From an uncultured Holophagaceae bacterium (lineage in GTDB: Bacteria; Acidobacteriota; Holophagae; Holophagales; Holophagaceae), in the NCBI GenBank assembly GCA_903884655.1, contig CAISFO010000022.1, positions 1 to 64,000 on the forward strand: DNA of 64,000 nt, written 5' to 3'. The notes beneath the pieces are model-generated. The model did no database searches. It saw only the letters and a list, made by a program, of their open reading frames with translations, and was not told the origin of the DNA. A program made the translations under genes and the position numbers. This document shows positions 42,646 through 52,503 of the stretch, piece by piece (position 1 is the stretch's first letter; each line of letters begins with the position of its first letter).

Positions 42646-45486
42646 ATGCTGGAATCTACTCCAACGTCTTTGAGGGACTCACTCGCTGCAATCGTCGGGG
42701 CGGACCGAGTCATGGTCCGGGCCATGGACCGGATCGCCTTCGCGGCCGATGCCGGCTTCTACCGGCTGATACCCAAGGCGGTGGTCTTTCCCGGCAGCAT
42801 CGATGAAATCCAGGGCCTCTTCCGCCTGAGCCACGAACTGAAAATCCCCATGACCTTCCGGGCCGCAGGCAGCAGCCTCTCTGGACAATCGATCTCGGAT
42901 GGCATCCTGGTCGAGGTCGCCCGCAACTGGCGTGGCATCCAGGTGCTGGACGGCGGCGCCCGGGTGAAGGTCCAGCCTGGCGTCATCGGCGCCCACGTGA
43001 ACCATGCCCTCAAGTATTTCAAGGCCAAGATGGGCCCAGATCCGGCCTCCATCAACACCTGCCGAGTGGGTGGCATCCTGTCGAACAACTCCAGCGGCAT
43101 GTGCTGTGGCGTCACCCAGAATGCCTACCACACCCTGGAATCCCTGACCTTCGTCCTGCCCTCCGGCACCGTGATCGACACGGGCGCCCAGGATGCGGAC
43201 GCGCGGTTCCGCGAGGCCGAGCCCGTCCTGACCGAGGGCCTGCTGAAGCTGAAGACCGAGCTCCTGGCCAATCCGGCCCTGGCCGAACGCATCCGGGCCA
43301 AGTACAAGATGAAGAACACCTGCGGGTATTCCCTGAACGCCTTCATCGATTTCGACCGGCCCGTGGACATCTTCCGCAACCTGCTGGTGGGTGCGGAAGG
43401 CACCCTGGCCTTCATCGCCGAGGCCGTGCTCAAATCCGTTCCCGATCTGCCGGTGAAGGTGACGGCCTTCCTGCTCTTCCCCGACCTCCATGCCGCCTGT
43501 GCCTCCATCATTCCGCTGCGGGATGCAGGTGCCGCGGCCCTGGAGCTGCTGGACCGTGCCTCGCTGAGATCTGTCGAGAACCAACCGGGCATTCCACCGA
43601 CGATCAAGTCGCTGCCGGATGGTGCGGCGGCCCTGCTGGTGGAGTTCCATGGCCGGGAAGAGTCCGTGCGCGCCGAACTCGAACGTACCGCCCTTGCCAC
43701 TACCGCCGATCTGGACCTGATCGAACCCGCCAAGTTCACCCACGACCCCGTGGAGCAGGCCCTGATGTGGAAGATCCGCTCGGGCACCTTCCCGTCCGTG
43801 GGCTCCGTCCGCAAGCGGGGCACCACCGTGCTCATCGAGGACGTGGCCTTCCCCGTGGAGAGCCTGGCCGACGCCGCCGTGGACCTCACCAAGCTCTTCG
43901 CCAAGCACGGCTATGACGAAGCCATCATCTTCGGTCACGCCAAGGACGGCAACCTCCACTTCGTCATCACCCAGTCCTTCAACGACCAGGCCTCTGTGGA
44001 CCGCTACGCCCACTTCATCGACGACGTCGTCGAGCTGGTCGTGAACAAGTACGACGGAGCACTGAAGGCCGAGCATGGTACCGGCCGGAACATGGCGCCG
44101 TTCGTGGAAGCCGAGTGGGGGCCCGAGGCTAAAGCGGTCATGGAGAAGCTCAAGGCCCTGGTGGATCCCGATTACCTTCTGAACCCTGGCGTCATTCTCA
44201 ATGCCGACCCCAAGTGCCACCTGGCGGACCTCAAGCCCATGCCTGGCGTGGAAGAGGAGGTCGACAAGTGCATCGAGTGCGGCTACTGCGAACCCAAGTG
44301 CCCCAGCCGGGAACTGACCCTGACGCCCCGCCAGCGCATTGTCGTCCGGCGCGAGATCGCCCGCCTGACCACCACCGGAGAGGATGGTCCCCTGCTCGAG
44401 CGTCTGGAGCGGCGCTTCCCCTATTCGGCCCTGGACACCTGCGCCGTGGATGGGCTCTGTGCGACCGCCTGTCCCGTCAGCATCGACACGGGCCAGCTCA
44501 CCAAGCGCTTCCGCCGGGCCAGCCACAGCCCCCGGGCCCAGAAGCTGGCCCTGACCGTCGCCCGCAACTTCGGTAGCATCGAACCCGTCATGAGGACCGC
44601 CCTCCGGGCCGGACATCTGGTGCAGGCGCTGCTCGGGCCCAAGGTCATGCCATTTATCACCCGTCGGCTCAAGTCCCTGGGTTCCGCCCACCAGTGGAGC
44701 ACCGAGATGCCGAAGGCCGCCAAGGCCCCCCTGCCCTTCACCTCCATGGAGGGGGCCCAGGCCATCTACTTCCCGGCCTGCATCTCCCGCATGATGGGGC
44801 ATCTGCCGGGTGAGCCCACCGAGATGAGCCTGGTCGAAGCCCTGGTGAAAGTCTCCGCGCGGGCCGGCTATCCGGTCCACATCCCCCAGGATGTGGAAGG
44901 CACCTGCTGCGGCGTACCCTTCTCCTCCAAGGGTTTCGACCAGGCCCATAAATACAGTGTCAATCACGCCATCGAGAAGTTCTGGGAGTGGAGTCAGCAG
45001 GGCAGGCTGTCCGTGGTCATGGACACCAGCCCCTGCACCTACGGCGTGGTCACCAGCCGCGGCTACCTCACGCCCGAGAACCAGGCGAAATTCGACCAGC
45101 TGAAGATCATCGACAGCACCGCCTTCGCCAACGATGTGCTGCTGCCCCGCCTCCAGGTGAACCGGAAAGTGGGCGCTGTCGCGCTTCACCCGGTGTGCTC
45201 TTTGACCAAGATGAACCTCGTGCCCAAGCTGGAGGGTGTGGCCCAGGCCTGCGCGGAAACGGTCGTCGTGCCCCGGGACGCGGGCTGCTGCGGCTTCGCC
45301 GGAGACCGCGGGTTCACCAACCCGGAGCTGACGGCCTCGGCGACCAAGTACGAAGCGAGTGAAGTGAAGTCCCAGTCCTTCGACGGCTACTACGCCAGCA
45401 GCCGAACCTGCGAAGTGGGCATGTCCCGCTCCACGGGTGAGGTCTACCGCAGTTTCATCTACCTTCTGGAATCGGCAACTCGCTGA
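42646..45486 (+). CDS. D-lactate dehydrogenase, FAD and Fe-S fusion
   Basis: A 946-aa quinone-linked enzyme oxidising D-lactate to pyruvate. The N-terminal FAD domain has FRAAGSSLSGQSISDG and CRVGGILSNNSSGM. The cap region includes GHAKDGNLHFV and AEHGTGRNMAPF. The C-terminal part has two 4Fe-4S motifs (KCIECGYCEPKCPS; CAVDGLCATACPV) and two CCG domains (GTCCGVPFSS; DAGCCGFAGD). The architecture and length are those of the Dld-II type in Shewanella. It lies just after lldP and before two LUD modules. Confidence 0.93.
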   Translation: MLESTPTSLRDSLAAIVGADRVMVRAMDRIAFAADAGFYRLIPKAVVFPGSIDEIQGLFRLSHELKIPMTFRAAGSSLSGQSISDGILVEVARNWRGIQVLDGGARVKVQPGVIGAHVNHALKYFKAKMGPDPASINTCRVGGILSNNSSGMCCGVTQNAYHTLESLTFVLPSGTVIDTGAQDADARFREAEPVLTEGLLKLKTELLANPALAERIRAKYKMKNTCGYSLNAFIDFDRPVDIFRNLLVGAEGTLAFIAEAVLKSVPDLPVKVTAFLLFPDLHAACASIIPLRDAGAAALELLDRASLRSVENQPGIPPTIKSLPDGAAALLVEFHGREESVRAELERTALATTADLDLIEPAKFTHDPVEQALMWKIRSGTFPSVGSVRKRGTTVLIEDVAFPVESLADAAVDLTKLFAKHGYDEAIIFGHAKDGNLHFVITQSFNDQASVDRYAHFIDDVVELVVNKYDGALKAEHGTGRNMAPFVEAEWGPEAKAVMEKLKALVDPDYLLNPGVILNADPKCHLADLKPMPGVEEEVDKCIECGYCEPKCPSRELTLTPRQRIVVRREIARLTTTGEDGPLLERLERRFPYSALDTCAVDGLCATACPVSIDTGQLTKRFRRASHSPRAQKLALTVARNFGSIEPVMRTALRAGHLVQALLGPKVMPFITRRLKSLGSAHQWSTEMPKAAKAPLPFTSMEGAQAIYFPACISRMMGHLPGEPTEMSLVEALVKVSARAGYPVHIPQDVEGTCCGVPFSSKGFDQAHKYSVNHAIEKFWEWSQQGRLSVVMDTSPCTYGVVTSRGYLTPENQAKFDQLKIIDSTAFANDVLLPRLQVNRKVGAVALHPVCSLTKMNLVPKLEGVAQACAETVVVPRDAGCCGFAGDRGFTNPELTASATKYEASEVKSQSFDGYYASSRTCEVGMSRSTGEVYRSFIYLLESATR

Positions 45487-45497
45487 AAGGAGCAACC

Positions 45498-46061
45498 ATG
45501 AATTCCACGTTCGAGGCATTCAAGACGAAGGCGGAGGCGGTCAGCGCCGAAGTTCATCGTTTTCCAACCCAGGCCGAGGCACTGGCCTTCATTCTGGGCT
45601 TCCTCCAGGAATCTGGCGTTTCCGACGCACCCCAGTGTGGCGCGGTCTGGGCCGCGGGTTCCTTCCTGGACGGGGCGCGGAAAGATGACCTCAAGGTCAA
45701 GGTACCAGGCATCACCTTCGAGGTCACCAAGGAGGCCTCGGCGGATTCCAAGGTTGGCATCAGCCAGCTGGATTGGGCCATCTCCTCCACCGGAACTCTG
45801 GTGCAGGATGCCGCCGCCGTGGAGAAGCGGCTGGTTTCCACCCTGCCCACCATCCACGTGGCGATCCTCGGCACGGACCGGATCCTGGCAGACATGGGCA
45901 GCGTGCTGGAGCACCTCCGGCCCCAGCAGATCGACTACATCTCTTTCATCACGGGACCGAGCCGCACCGCGGACATCGAGCGGGTTCTCACCATCGGCGT
46001 GCACGGACCGGCCAGGCTCATCATCGTCGTGGTTGACGAATTCCAGAAGGTGACGGCATGA
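45498..46061 (+). CDS. LUD-domain protein, LutC-like
   Basis: A 187-aa protein beginning 11 bases after the dehydrogenase stop with an AAAGGAG ribosome site. The core has AISSTGTLVQDA, VSTLPTIHVAILGTDRIL and FITGPSRTADIERVLTIG with VHGPARLIIVVVDE, which is the LUD (lactate utilisation) domain of LutC/YkgG. It acts with the LutB-LutA fusion in L-lactate oxidation; the exact role of LutC is unknown. Its stop overlaps the fusion gene. Confidence 0.9.
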   Translation: MNSTFEAFKTKAEAVSAEVHRFPTQAEALAFILGFLQESGVSDAPQCGAVWAAGSFLDGARKDDLKVKVPGITFEVTKEASADSKVGISQLDWAISSTGTLVQDAAAVEKRLVSTLPTIHVAILGTDRILADMGSVLEHLRPQQIDYISFITGPSRTADIERVLTIGVHGPARLIIVVVDEFQKVTA

Positions 46062-48196
46062 CCACCCAGTTCAAAGAATCCATCGAGACGGCCCTCCACA
46101 ACTCGAACCTCACCGGCGCCCTGGGTCGCTTCTCCGAGGCCTACCGGATCAGCCGCGCCAAGGCCTATGAAGGCATCGACTTCGAAGCGACCCGCGACCA
46201 GATCGTCGAGATCAAGTCCGACGCCTCCTCCCGCTTCGAGGAGCTGGCCGTCCAGTTCAAGCAGAGTGCGGAAGCCTGCGGCGCCAAGGTCTTCAGGACC
46301 TCTGATCCAGAGCAGGTGAAGAAGTACATTCTCGACCTGGCCAAGGAAAAGGGGGTCAAGCGCGTCGTCAAGTCCAAGTCCATGGCCTCCGAGGAAATCC
46401 ATCTGAACAAGGCCCTAGAGGCTGCCGGGATGGAAGTGGACGAGACGGATCTGGGTGAATGGATCATCCAGCTGGCCCACCAGACGCCCTCCCACATGGT
46501 GATGCCCGCCATCCACATGACCAAGGAAGAGGTCGCCACCGTCTTCAGCGAGGAAGTGGAAGAGGGCCAGATGCCCGATATCCCCAAGCTGGTGAAGTTC
46601 GCCCGTGCCAAGCTGCGCCCCAAGTTCCTCGCTGCGGACATGGGCATCACCGGCGCCAACATCGCCGTGGCGGAATCCGGCAGCCTGGTCATCGTCACCA
46701 ACGAAGGCAACGCCCGACTCGTGTCCACCCTGCCCGGGATCCATGTGGCCATCGTGGGCATCGAGAAGCTCGTGGCCATGGTCAAGGACATCCAGCCCAT
46801 CCTCACCGCCCTGCCCCGCAGCGCCACGGGTCAGCTGCTCACCAGCTACGTCTCGATCATCTCCGGCGCGGTGCCGAACACCGATGGCACTCCCAAGGAA
46901 CTCCACATCATCCTCATGGACAACCACCGGTCGGACATGGCCAAGGATCCGATGTTCAAGCCGGCGCTGCAGTGCATCCGCTGCGCCACCTGCCTCAACG
47001 TGTGCCCCGTGTTCCGCCTCGTGGGCGGCCACGTCTTCGGCAAGACCTACACCGGCGGCATCGGCACCATCCTCACCGCCTGGTTCGACGAACTCAAAAA
47101 AGCGGATGACATCCAGGGCCTCTGCATCCAGTGCGGCAGCTGCGTGCCGCTCTGCCCGGGCAAGATCGACATCCCGGGGCTCATCCTGGAACTAAGGCGC
47201 CGACTGGTGGTCGAGAAGGGGCAGTCCCTGGCCATGAAGGCCATCTTCGGGGTGGTGAACAACCGCCGCCTCTTCCATTCCATGCTGCGCATGGCTTCGG
47301 TCACCCAGAAGCCCTTCACCACCGGGCGGTTCATCCGGCATCTGCCCCTGTTCCTGTCGGACATGACCGAGTTCCGCAGCCTGCCTGCCGTGGCTCCCTC
47401 TCCACTCCGGGACACCATCAAGAAGATCGACCAGCCCAAGGCCAAGGCCAAGGAGAAGGTCGTCTTCTACGCCGGCTGCCTCATTGATTTCTGCTATCCG
47501 GAGATGGGCGAGTCCCTGGTGAAGATCCTCAACAAGGCCGGCATCGAAGTCGTCTTCCCGGACGATCAGACCTGCTGCGGCGCTCCCGCTCGCTACAACG
47601 GTGCCTACGAAGTGGCTGGCCAGAATGCCAAGGACAACATCAAGGCGCTCCTGGCGACCGAGGCCAGCTACGTGGTGTCGGCCTGCCCGACCTGTACCGT
47701 GGCCCTGAAGCACGACTTCATCGACACCTTCAAGAGCCTCGGCGACACCGGCACCATGGCGGACGCCGAGAAACTGTCCGCCAAGACCATCGACTTCTCC
47801 ACGCTCATCAAGAAGCTGGTGGATGAAGGCCGGCTCACCCTCAAGGAGGGCGAGGCCCTCGGCAAGATCACGTACCACGACTCCTGCCACCTGAAGCGGA
47901 CCTTGAAGGCCAGCGATGAGCCCCGGGAGCTTCTGAAGATGGCGGGCCACGAAATCGCGGAGATGTACGAGTGCGACACCTGCTGCGGCATGGCCGGGTC
48001 CTACTCCATCAAGCTCCCTGAGATCTCCGCTCCGATTCTCGAGCGCAAGCTGAAGCACATCAAAGAGACCGGTGCGTCGAAAGTGGTCATGGACTGCCCC
48101 GGTTGCGTCATGCAGATCCGTGGCGGCCTCGACAAGGACGGCACTCCCATCCGCGCCGAGCACACCGTTGAAAGCCTGGCCAACCGCTTCAAGTAG
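46058..48196 (+). CDS. LutB-LutA fusion, L-lactate dehydrogenase Fe-S flavin-free subunits
   Basis: A 712-aa protein. Residues ~1-410 are LutB: LUD domain (KSKSMASEEIHLNKALEAAG; SGSLVIVTNEGNARLVS) and two 4Fe-4S motifs (CIRCATCLNVCPV; CIQCGSCVPLCPGK). Residues ~460-712 are LutA: two CCG domains (DQTCCGAPARYNG; DTCCGMAGSYS) plus a DSCHLKRTLK segment. The LutABC complex oxidises L-lactate to pyruvate. Fused LutB-LutA (LldEF) chains are known in sulfate reducers. A long terminator follows. Confidence 0.92.
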   Translation: MTTQFKESIETALHNSNLTGALGRFSEAYRISRAKAYEGIDFEATRDQIVEIKSDASSRFEELAVQFKQSAEACGAKVFRTSDPEQVKKYILDLAKEKGVKRVVKSKSMASEEIHLNKALEAAGMEVDETDLGEWIIQLAHQTPSHMVMPAIHMTKEEVATVFSEEVEEGQMPDIPKLVKFARAKLRPKFLAADMGITGANIAVAESGSLVIVTNEGNARLVSTLPGIHVAIVGIEKLVAMVKDIQPILTALPRSATGQLLTSYVSIISGAVPNTDGTPKELHIILMDNHRSDMAKDPMFKPALQCIRCATCLNVCPVFRLVGGHVFGKTYTGGIGTILTAWFDELKKADDIQGLCIQCGSCVPLCPGKIDIPGLILELRRRLVVEKGQSLAMKAIFGVVNNRRLFHSMLRMASVTQKPFTTGRFIRHLPLFLSDMTEFRSLPAVAPSPLRDTIKKIDQPKAKAKEKVVFYAGCLIDFCYPEMGESLVKILNKAGIEVVFPDDQTCCGAPARYNGAYEVAGQNAKDNIKALLATEASYVVSACPTCTVALKHDFIDTFKSLGDTGTMADAEKLSAKTIDFSTLIKKLVDEGRLTLKEGEALGKITYHDSCHLKRTLKASDEPRELLKMAGHEIAEMYECDTCCGMAGSYSIKLPEISAPILERKLKHIKETGASKVVMDCPGCVMQIRGGLDKDGTPIRAEHTVESLANRFK

Positions 48197-48459
48197 CGAC
48201 TTGGCGATACGTTTTCCATCAAGTCCGGACACCAGAGGGCCAGCGGGCTAACCCCGCTGGCCCTCTGGTATTTCAGGGTCAATTCCCGACCAAAACCAGT
48301 TGCGTTTTTCACGACCAAAAGTCGAGGAGAACATCCTACCGACCCCGGTCACGCATCCCTTGACCTGGGGGGGACCTGGCATCAGGCTACTTTAAGGGGA
48401 GATTGGTCCTGAACACACCTGTCATCACAACTGGGGTGGCCGTCCCGAGGAGATAACGA
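48197..48459. promoter_or_regulatory. Intergenic region with terminator and probable lutABC promoter
   Basis: After the terminator the sequence contains TTGACC at about 48359 and TTGGTCCTGA at about 48404, which resembles one half of the lldP operator. This suggests, weakly, that the second lut module has its own lactate-controlled promoter. A GAGGAGA ribosome site precedes the lutA GTG. Confidence 0.4.
48232..48270 (+). terminator. Terminator after the LutB-LutA fusion
   Basis: CCAGAGGGCCAGCGGG pairs with CCGCTGGCCCTCTGG around a short loop and is followed by TATTT. Confidence 0.88.
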
Positions 48460-49191
48460 GTGAAAGAGGTCTATTTCTATGCCACCTGCCTGGTGGATCT
48501 GTTCTTCCCCGATGCGGGAATGGCGGGCATCGAACTGCTTCAGGCTGCGGGTGTGCGGGTCATCTTCCCGGAAGGCCAGACCTGCTGTGGGCAGCCCGCC
48601 TACAACTGCGGCTACTGGGAAGAGGCACGGGATGTGGCCCGCGGCCAGATCGCGCTCTTCCCCAAGGACATTCCCGTGATCCTGCCTTCGGGCAGCTGCG
48701 CGGGCATGATGAAGAACCACTACCCGGAGCTGTTCCATGGACAGCCCGAAGAGGCGCAGGTCCGCGCCTTCAGCTCGCGCGTGTTCGAGCTGACCCAGTT
48801 CCTGGTGAACGAGCTGGACGTGAAACTACAGGATCTGGGTGAACCAGTGAAGGTGACTTGGCACAGCTCCTGTCACGCCGTGCGCGACCTGGGACTGGTG
48901 GGGGAGCCCAAGCAGCTCATTGCCCAGCTGTCGAAGGTGGAACTGGCACCCCTCACCCGCGAGCATGAGTGCTGCGGGTTCGGCGGCACCTTCTCGGTGC
49001 GCCAGCCCGAGATCTCCGGCGCCATGTCCTGCGACAAGGCCGCCGATGCCGAGGCGACCGGCGCTTCCGTGGTCCTTTCCACGGACGGCGGCTGCCTGCT
49101 CAATGTGAACGGCACCCTGGAAGCCAAGAAGAGTCCTCTGCGAGTCCAGCACATCGCCGAGTTCCTCTGGGAGCGCACCCGTGCACGCTGA
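48460..49191 (+). CDS. lutA: L-lactate utilisation protein A
   Basis: A 243-aa protein of two CCG domains: VYFYATCLVDLFFPDAG, GQTCCGQPAYNCGY, the SSCHAVRD segment and EHECCGFGGTFSVR. It binds Fe-S through the Cys-rich CCG motifs and works with LutB and LutC. Start is GTG with GAGGAGA 8 bases ahead. First gene of a second, unfused lutABC set. Confidence 0.93.
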   Translation: MKEVYFYATCLVDLFFPDAGMAGIELLQAAGVRVIFPEGQTCCGQPAYNCGYWEEARDVARGQIALFPKDIPVILPSGSCAGMMKNHYPELFHGQPEEAQVRAFSSRVFELTQFLVNELDVKLQDLGEPVKVTWHSSCHAVRDLGLVGEPKQLIAQLSKVELAPLTREHECCGFGGTFSVRQPEISGAMSCDKAADAEATGASVVLSTDGGCLLNVNGTLEAKKSPLRVQHIAEFLWERTRAR

Positions 49192-50614
49192 GAACGAGAT
49201 CCTCTTCCGCGATTCCGCCGCCAAGGCGCTACTGGATCCCCAGCTCCGGGCCAACTTCCGCCGGGCCATGGACGGCCTCATCACCAAGCGCAAGGCCCAG
49301 TTCCCCGACCCCAGGGACCTGCAGGATCTGCGGGATCTGAGCACGGCCATCCGCTCGCGCAGCCTGCTCAACCTGCCTTCGCTGCTGGAACAGTTCGAGG
49401 CCCAGGCCACCCGGAACGGCATCCAGGTCCACTGGGCCGAAACCTGCGATCAGGCCAATGAGCTGATCCTCGGGATCCTCCGGTCCAAGGGCGCCAAGAC
49501 CCTGGTCAAGGGCAAGAGCATGGTCTCCGAGGAGATGCACCTCAACGACTTCCTGGAGAAGCACGGCATCGAGGCACTGGAATCGGATCTTGGCGAGTAC
49601 ATCATCCAGCTGGATGGCGAAACCCCGAGCCACATCATCATGCCCGCCATCCACAAGAACAAGGATCAGATCGCCCGCCAGTTCAGCCAGAAGATCAAGG
49701 ACGCGAAGTACACCGAGGACGTGGACGAGCTCACCGCCATGGCCCGCAAGGTGCTCCGCCAGAAGTTCCTTGAGGCCGATGCGGGGCTCTCCGGCGTCAA
49801 CTTCGCCGTCGCGGAAACCGGGACCCTCTGCCTGGTGGAAAACGAAGGCAATGGGCGCATGAGCACCCACGTCCCGCCCCTCCACATCGCCGTCATGGGC
49901 CTGGAGAAAGTGGTGGCCACCCTGGAAGACGTGGCGCCGCTCTATTCCATCCTCACGCGCTCGGCCACGGGCCAGCCTGTGACCACCTACTTCAACCTGA
50001 TCACCGCCCCCAGGGGCGCGGGCGAGAAGGACGGTCCCCAGGAGATCCACCTGGTCATCCTCGACAACGGCCGCTCCAACATCTATGCGGATCCCCAGCT
50101 CCAGGCCACCCTGCGCTGCATCCGCTGCGGCGCCTGCATGAACCACTGCCCGGTCTACACGCGAGTGGGCGGCCACGCCTACGAGGCGGTCTACCCCGGA
50201 CCCATCGGGAAGATCCTCACGCCCCAGGTGGAAGGCGTGGGCGTGCGCCATGACCTGCTCCATGGCTCTAGCCTCTGTGGTGCCTGCGGCGAGGTCTGCC
50301 CCGTCCAGATCCCCATCCCCGAGATCCTGGTGCGCCTGCGCCGGGAAGCCACCCACCAGGACCCTGGCTCCCAGGTGGTCGGCAAAGGCACCGGCCGCAC
50401 CTCCTCCGAAGACTGGGCCTGGCGCCTCTGGGCCATGGCCAACAAGCGGCCCGGCCTCTACCGGATCATCACGTGGTTCGCCACCCGCTTCGGCAAGGCT
50501 CTGCCTGCCGGTGCGCCTCTGATCAAGGACTGGACCCGAACCCGCACCAAACCTGTCCCCGCCCACCGCACGCTCAATGAGCGGGTCCGCGCCAAGGGAG
50601 TTCCCCATGTCTGA
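49181..50614 (+). CDS. lutB: L-lactate utilisation protein B
   Basis: A 477-aa Fe-S protein. LUD domain: KGKSMVSEEMHLNDFLEKHG, LDGETPSHIIMPAIHKNK and AETGTLCLVENEGNGR. Two ferredoxin-like motifs follow (CIRCGACMNHCPVY; CGACGEVCPVQIPI). A GTG start overlaps the end of lutA by 11 bases. It is similar in layout to the first half of the 46-48 kb fusion, so the locus contains two paralogous LutB modules. Confidence 0.93.
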   Translation: MHAENEILFRDSAAKALLDPQLRANFRRAMDGLITKRKAQFPDPRDLQDLRDLSTAIRSRSLLNLPSLLEQFEAQATRNGIQVHWAETCDQANELILGILRSKGAKTLVKGKSMVSEEMHLNDFLEKHGIEALESDLGEYIIQLDGETPSHIIMPAIHKNKDQIARQFSQKIKDAKYTEDVDELTAMARKVLRQKFLEADAGLSGVNFAVAETGTLCLVENEGNGRMSTHVPPLHIAVMGLEKVVATLEDVAPLYSILTRSATGQPVTTYFNLITAPRGAGEKDGPQEIHLVILDNGRSNIYADPQLQATLRCIRCGACMNHCPVYTRVGGHAYEAVYPGPIGKILTPQVEGVGVRHDLLHGSSLCGACGEVCPVQIPIPEILVRLRREATHQDPGSQVVGKGTGRTSSEDWAWRLWAMANKRPGLYRIITWFATRFGKALPAGAPLIKDWTRTRTKPVPAHRTLNERVRAKGVPHV

Positions 50615-51269
50615 TGCCCGCACCGCCATCCTCGGCCGCCTGCGTGCTTCCAGCCAGGTCGGCCCCCTGCCCGACCTGGACACCGCCGTGCTCGAACGCC
50701 GCCACTGGCCCATCTCCGAGCGCGCAGAGCGCCTGCGCAAGGGCATGGAGGCCGTCCATACCGAGTTCCTGGATGCCACTCCGGCAGATTGGCCCGGTGT
50801 CCTGCGTGCTTTCTGCGACCGCGAAGGATTCAAGAATCTGCTCTTTGGTCCCACCAGCGAGGCCGGTTCGATCCTGGCCGCAGACTGGCCCGCCGGCGGC
50901 ACCCAGCTGATGCCCTACGACCGCCCCGTCGAGGCCTTCAAGGATGAACTGTTCACAGGCGTGGATGCGGGCTTCACGGGCACGGTGGGCGGTGTCGCGG
51001 AGACGGGCGGCCTGCTGCTCATGCCCGGACCCGCGGAGCCGCGCCTGCTGTCCCTGGTGCCGCCCATCCACATCGCCATGCTGAAGGCCTCGACCATCCA
51101 CGACACTTTCTGGGCCGCCATCAAGGCCCTGGGCTGGGGCCGCGCCCTGCCCCCCAATGCCCTGATGATCTCCGGCCCCAGCAAGACCGCCGATATCGAA
51201 CAAACCCTCGCCTACGGCGTCCACGGCCCCAAGCGCCTCATCGTCGTGCTGGTGAACGATCTGGCGTAG
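50607..51269 (+). CDS. lutC: L-lactate utilisation protein C
   Basis: A 220-aa LUD-domain protein overlapping lutB by 8 bases. GTVGGVAETGGLLLMPG, LVPPIHIAMLKASTI and MISGPSKTADIEQTLAYG with VHGPKRLIVVLVND are the LutC/YkgG signature. It completes the second lut operon; tRNA-Met lies 36 bases downstream. Confidence 0.92.
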   Translation: MSDARTAILGRLRASSQVGPLPDLDTAVLERRHWPISERAERLRKGMEAVHTEFLDATPADWPGVLRAFCDREGFKNLLFGPTSEAGSILAADWPAGGTQLMPYDRPVEAFKDELFTGVDAGFTGTVGGVAETGGLLLMPGPAEPRLLSLVPPIHIAMLKASTIHDTFWAAIKALGWGRALPPNALMISGPSKTADIEQTLAYGVHGPKRLIVVLVNDLA

Positions 51270-51305
51270 ACGCAGTCCTGCACCCGCGATAGACTGATCC
51301 TTCGT

Positions 51306-51379
51306 GGCTGGGTAGCTCAGCTGGTTAGAGCAGCGGTCTCATAATCCGCAGGTCGGCGGTTCGAGTCCGCCTCCAGCCA
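51306..51379 (+). tRNA. tRNA-Met (anticodon CAT)
   Basis: Acceptor GGCTGGG/TCCAGCC, D arm AGCTCAGCTGGTTAGAGC, anticodon region GCGGTCTCATAATCCGC with loop CTCATAA, T arm GGCGGTTCGAGTCCGCC, CCA encoded at 51380-51382. Read as elongator Met: it lacks the initiator acceptor mismatch, and its GGCTGGG acceptor differs from the GGCCC start of the tRNA-Ile2 at 39509. Its 3' end and following hairpin recur decayed at 59208. Confidence 0.92.
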
Positions 51380-51418
51380 CCAATAAGTCAACCGGAGCCG
51401 AGAGGCTCCGGTGTTGCT
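51369..51418 (+). repeat. tRNA-Met 3' end plus hairpin, copy A (att-like)
   Basis: GCCTCCAGCCACC (51369-51381) and, nine bases on, ACCGGAGCCGAGAGGCTCC continuing GGTGTTGCT (51391-51418). Both segments recur in order and orientation at 59208-59257. The second segment is a hairpin (CCGGAGCC/GGCTCCGG) that may terminate the tRNA transcript. Confidence 0.75.
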
Positions 51419-51613
51419 ATACACCTACCCAAGCCAAGGACCTGGGCTGCCGAGAAGCCGTGACGGCCTGGCTGGGCTTGCGCTGGTGGGACAAGCCCGG
51501 AAATTGATGAGTGGTGACAGGGTGATCGATCATGTGCAGAGTCAAATCTGTTCACAGCAAACTCACGTCAAACGATTTCCCTTCCCGATAGGACGAACAC
51601 GGAGGCTCATTCG

Positions 51614-52503
51614 ATGCGTTACCTTGTTCCGGCCCTGGTGTGTGCCCTCCTGGGACTCGGGGCCGGTTCTGCCTACGGGAGCCAGTCGGCCCCTCCACTT
51701 GGCGAAGTCCACGGCCGGATTGCGGAACTGCAGAGTCTGGTCGCGGCCGACAACAGGGCTCACCCCACCGCCGCTGTTGCCTCGGCTGAGGAGGCCCTGG
51801 GCCTGCTGGCGACTGCCCCCGACCCTAAGGCCGAAGCCTGGTTCCTGCTTGCCCTGACCCGGGACCTCATCGCTCTGGATGAACTCCCGAAGGCCACCGA
51901 CGTTTTGGAACGGGGACGGAGGCTCGTCGCGCGCACGAACGACGAGCGAACCCGCCTGCTGCTGGAAATCGAGGCGGGGGCCCTCTTGAACAAAATGCAA
52001 AAGTACACAGAATCCAGGGCCGTGCTGGCGGCGGCCCTTCCTCTGGCAGAATCGTTCCATCAGGCCAATCCGGGGGACTACGAACTGGCGCTCGACCTTG
52101 GACGGGGCTACCGGCTGCTAGGCCATAGCCTCAATGCCAGCGGGAATTTCCTCGAGGCCATCAAAGCCTATCAAAGGGCCCAGGCCATCGCACGGGATCA
52201 GGGGGACCGACGGGGCCAAGCCCAAGTGCTCAACAAGATGGGGGACCTTTACACAAACCTTGGCCAATTCGCAGAAGCCAGGTCAGCGCATCTTCAGGCC
52301 ATAGACATGGCCGAAACCATTGCAGATGTGGTCCTGCAGGCCAGGTGCCATATCTCTCTGTCGGATACCTATGGGAGCCAGCATGAATCCGACCTGCAGC
52401 TGAAAGAACTGGACAGGGCTTCCGCCCTGGCTGTTAAAGCTGGGGAAACCTATCTGCAGCTGGTCATCACCATTAATTTAGCGGACGTTCACCTTCTGAG
52501 AAA
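51614..52503 (+). pseudogene. TPR sensor-like protein, 5' half (split by element)
   Basis: The intact gene product would be 556 aa; this is its first ~297 codons. A signal peptide (MRYLVPALVCALLGLGAGSA) is followed by TPR-type helices (EEALGLLATAPDPKAEAWFL; FLEAIKAYQRAQAIARDQGD; AEARSAHLQAIDMAETIADV). GGAGG precedes the ATG. At 52499-52503 the frame runs into AGAAA and then foreign sequence, continuing only to a stop at 52597. The reading frame resumes without loss at 58343, so the interruption looks recent. Confidence 0.85.
52499..52503 (+). repeat. Direct repeat AGAAA, left copy
   Basis: This five-base repeat also occurs at 58338-58342. Removing one copy plus 52504-58337 restores the codons CTG AGA AAA AAT TTC in the TPR gene. 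It may be a target-site duplication or a crossover core. Confidence 0.75.

Noticed and set aside
42679..45519. 946-codon minus-strand frame opposite the D-lactate dehydrogenase
   Set aside because: It is a shadow of the real gene caused by high-GC codon bias. Its translation is His/Gly/Leu-rich with no domain.
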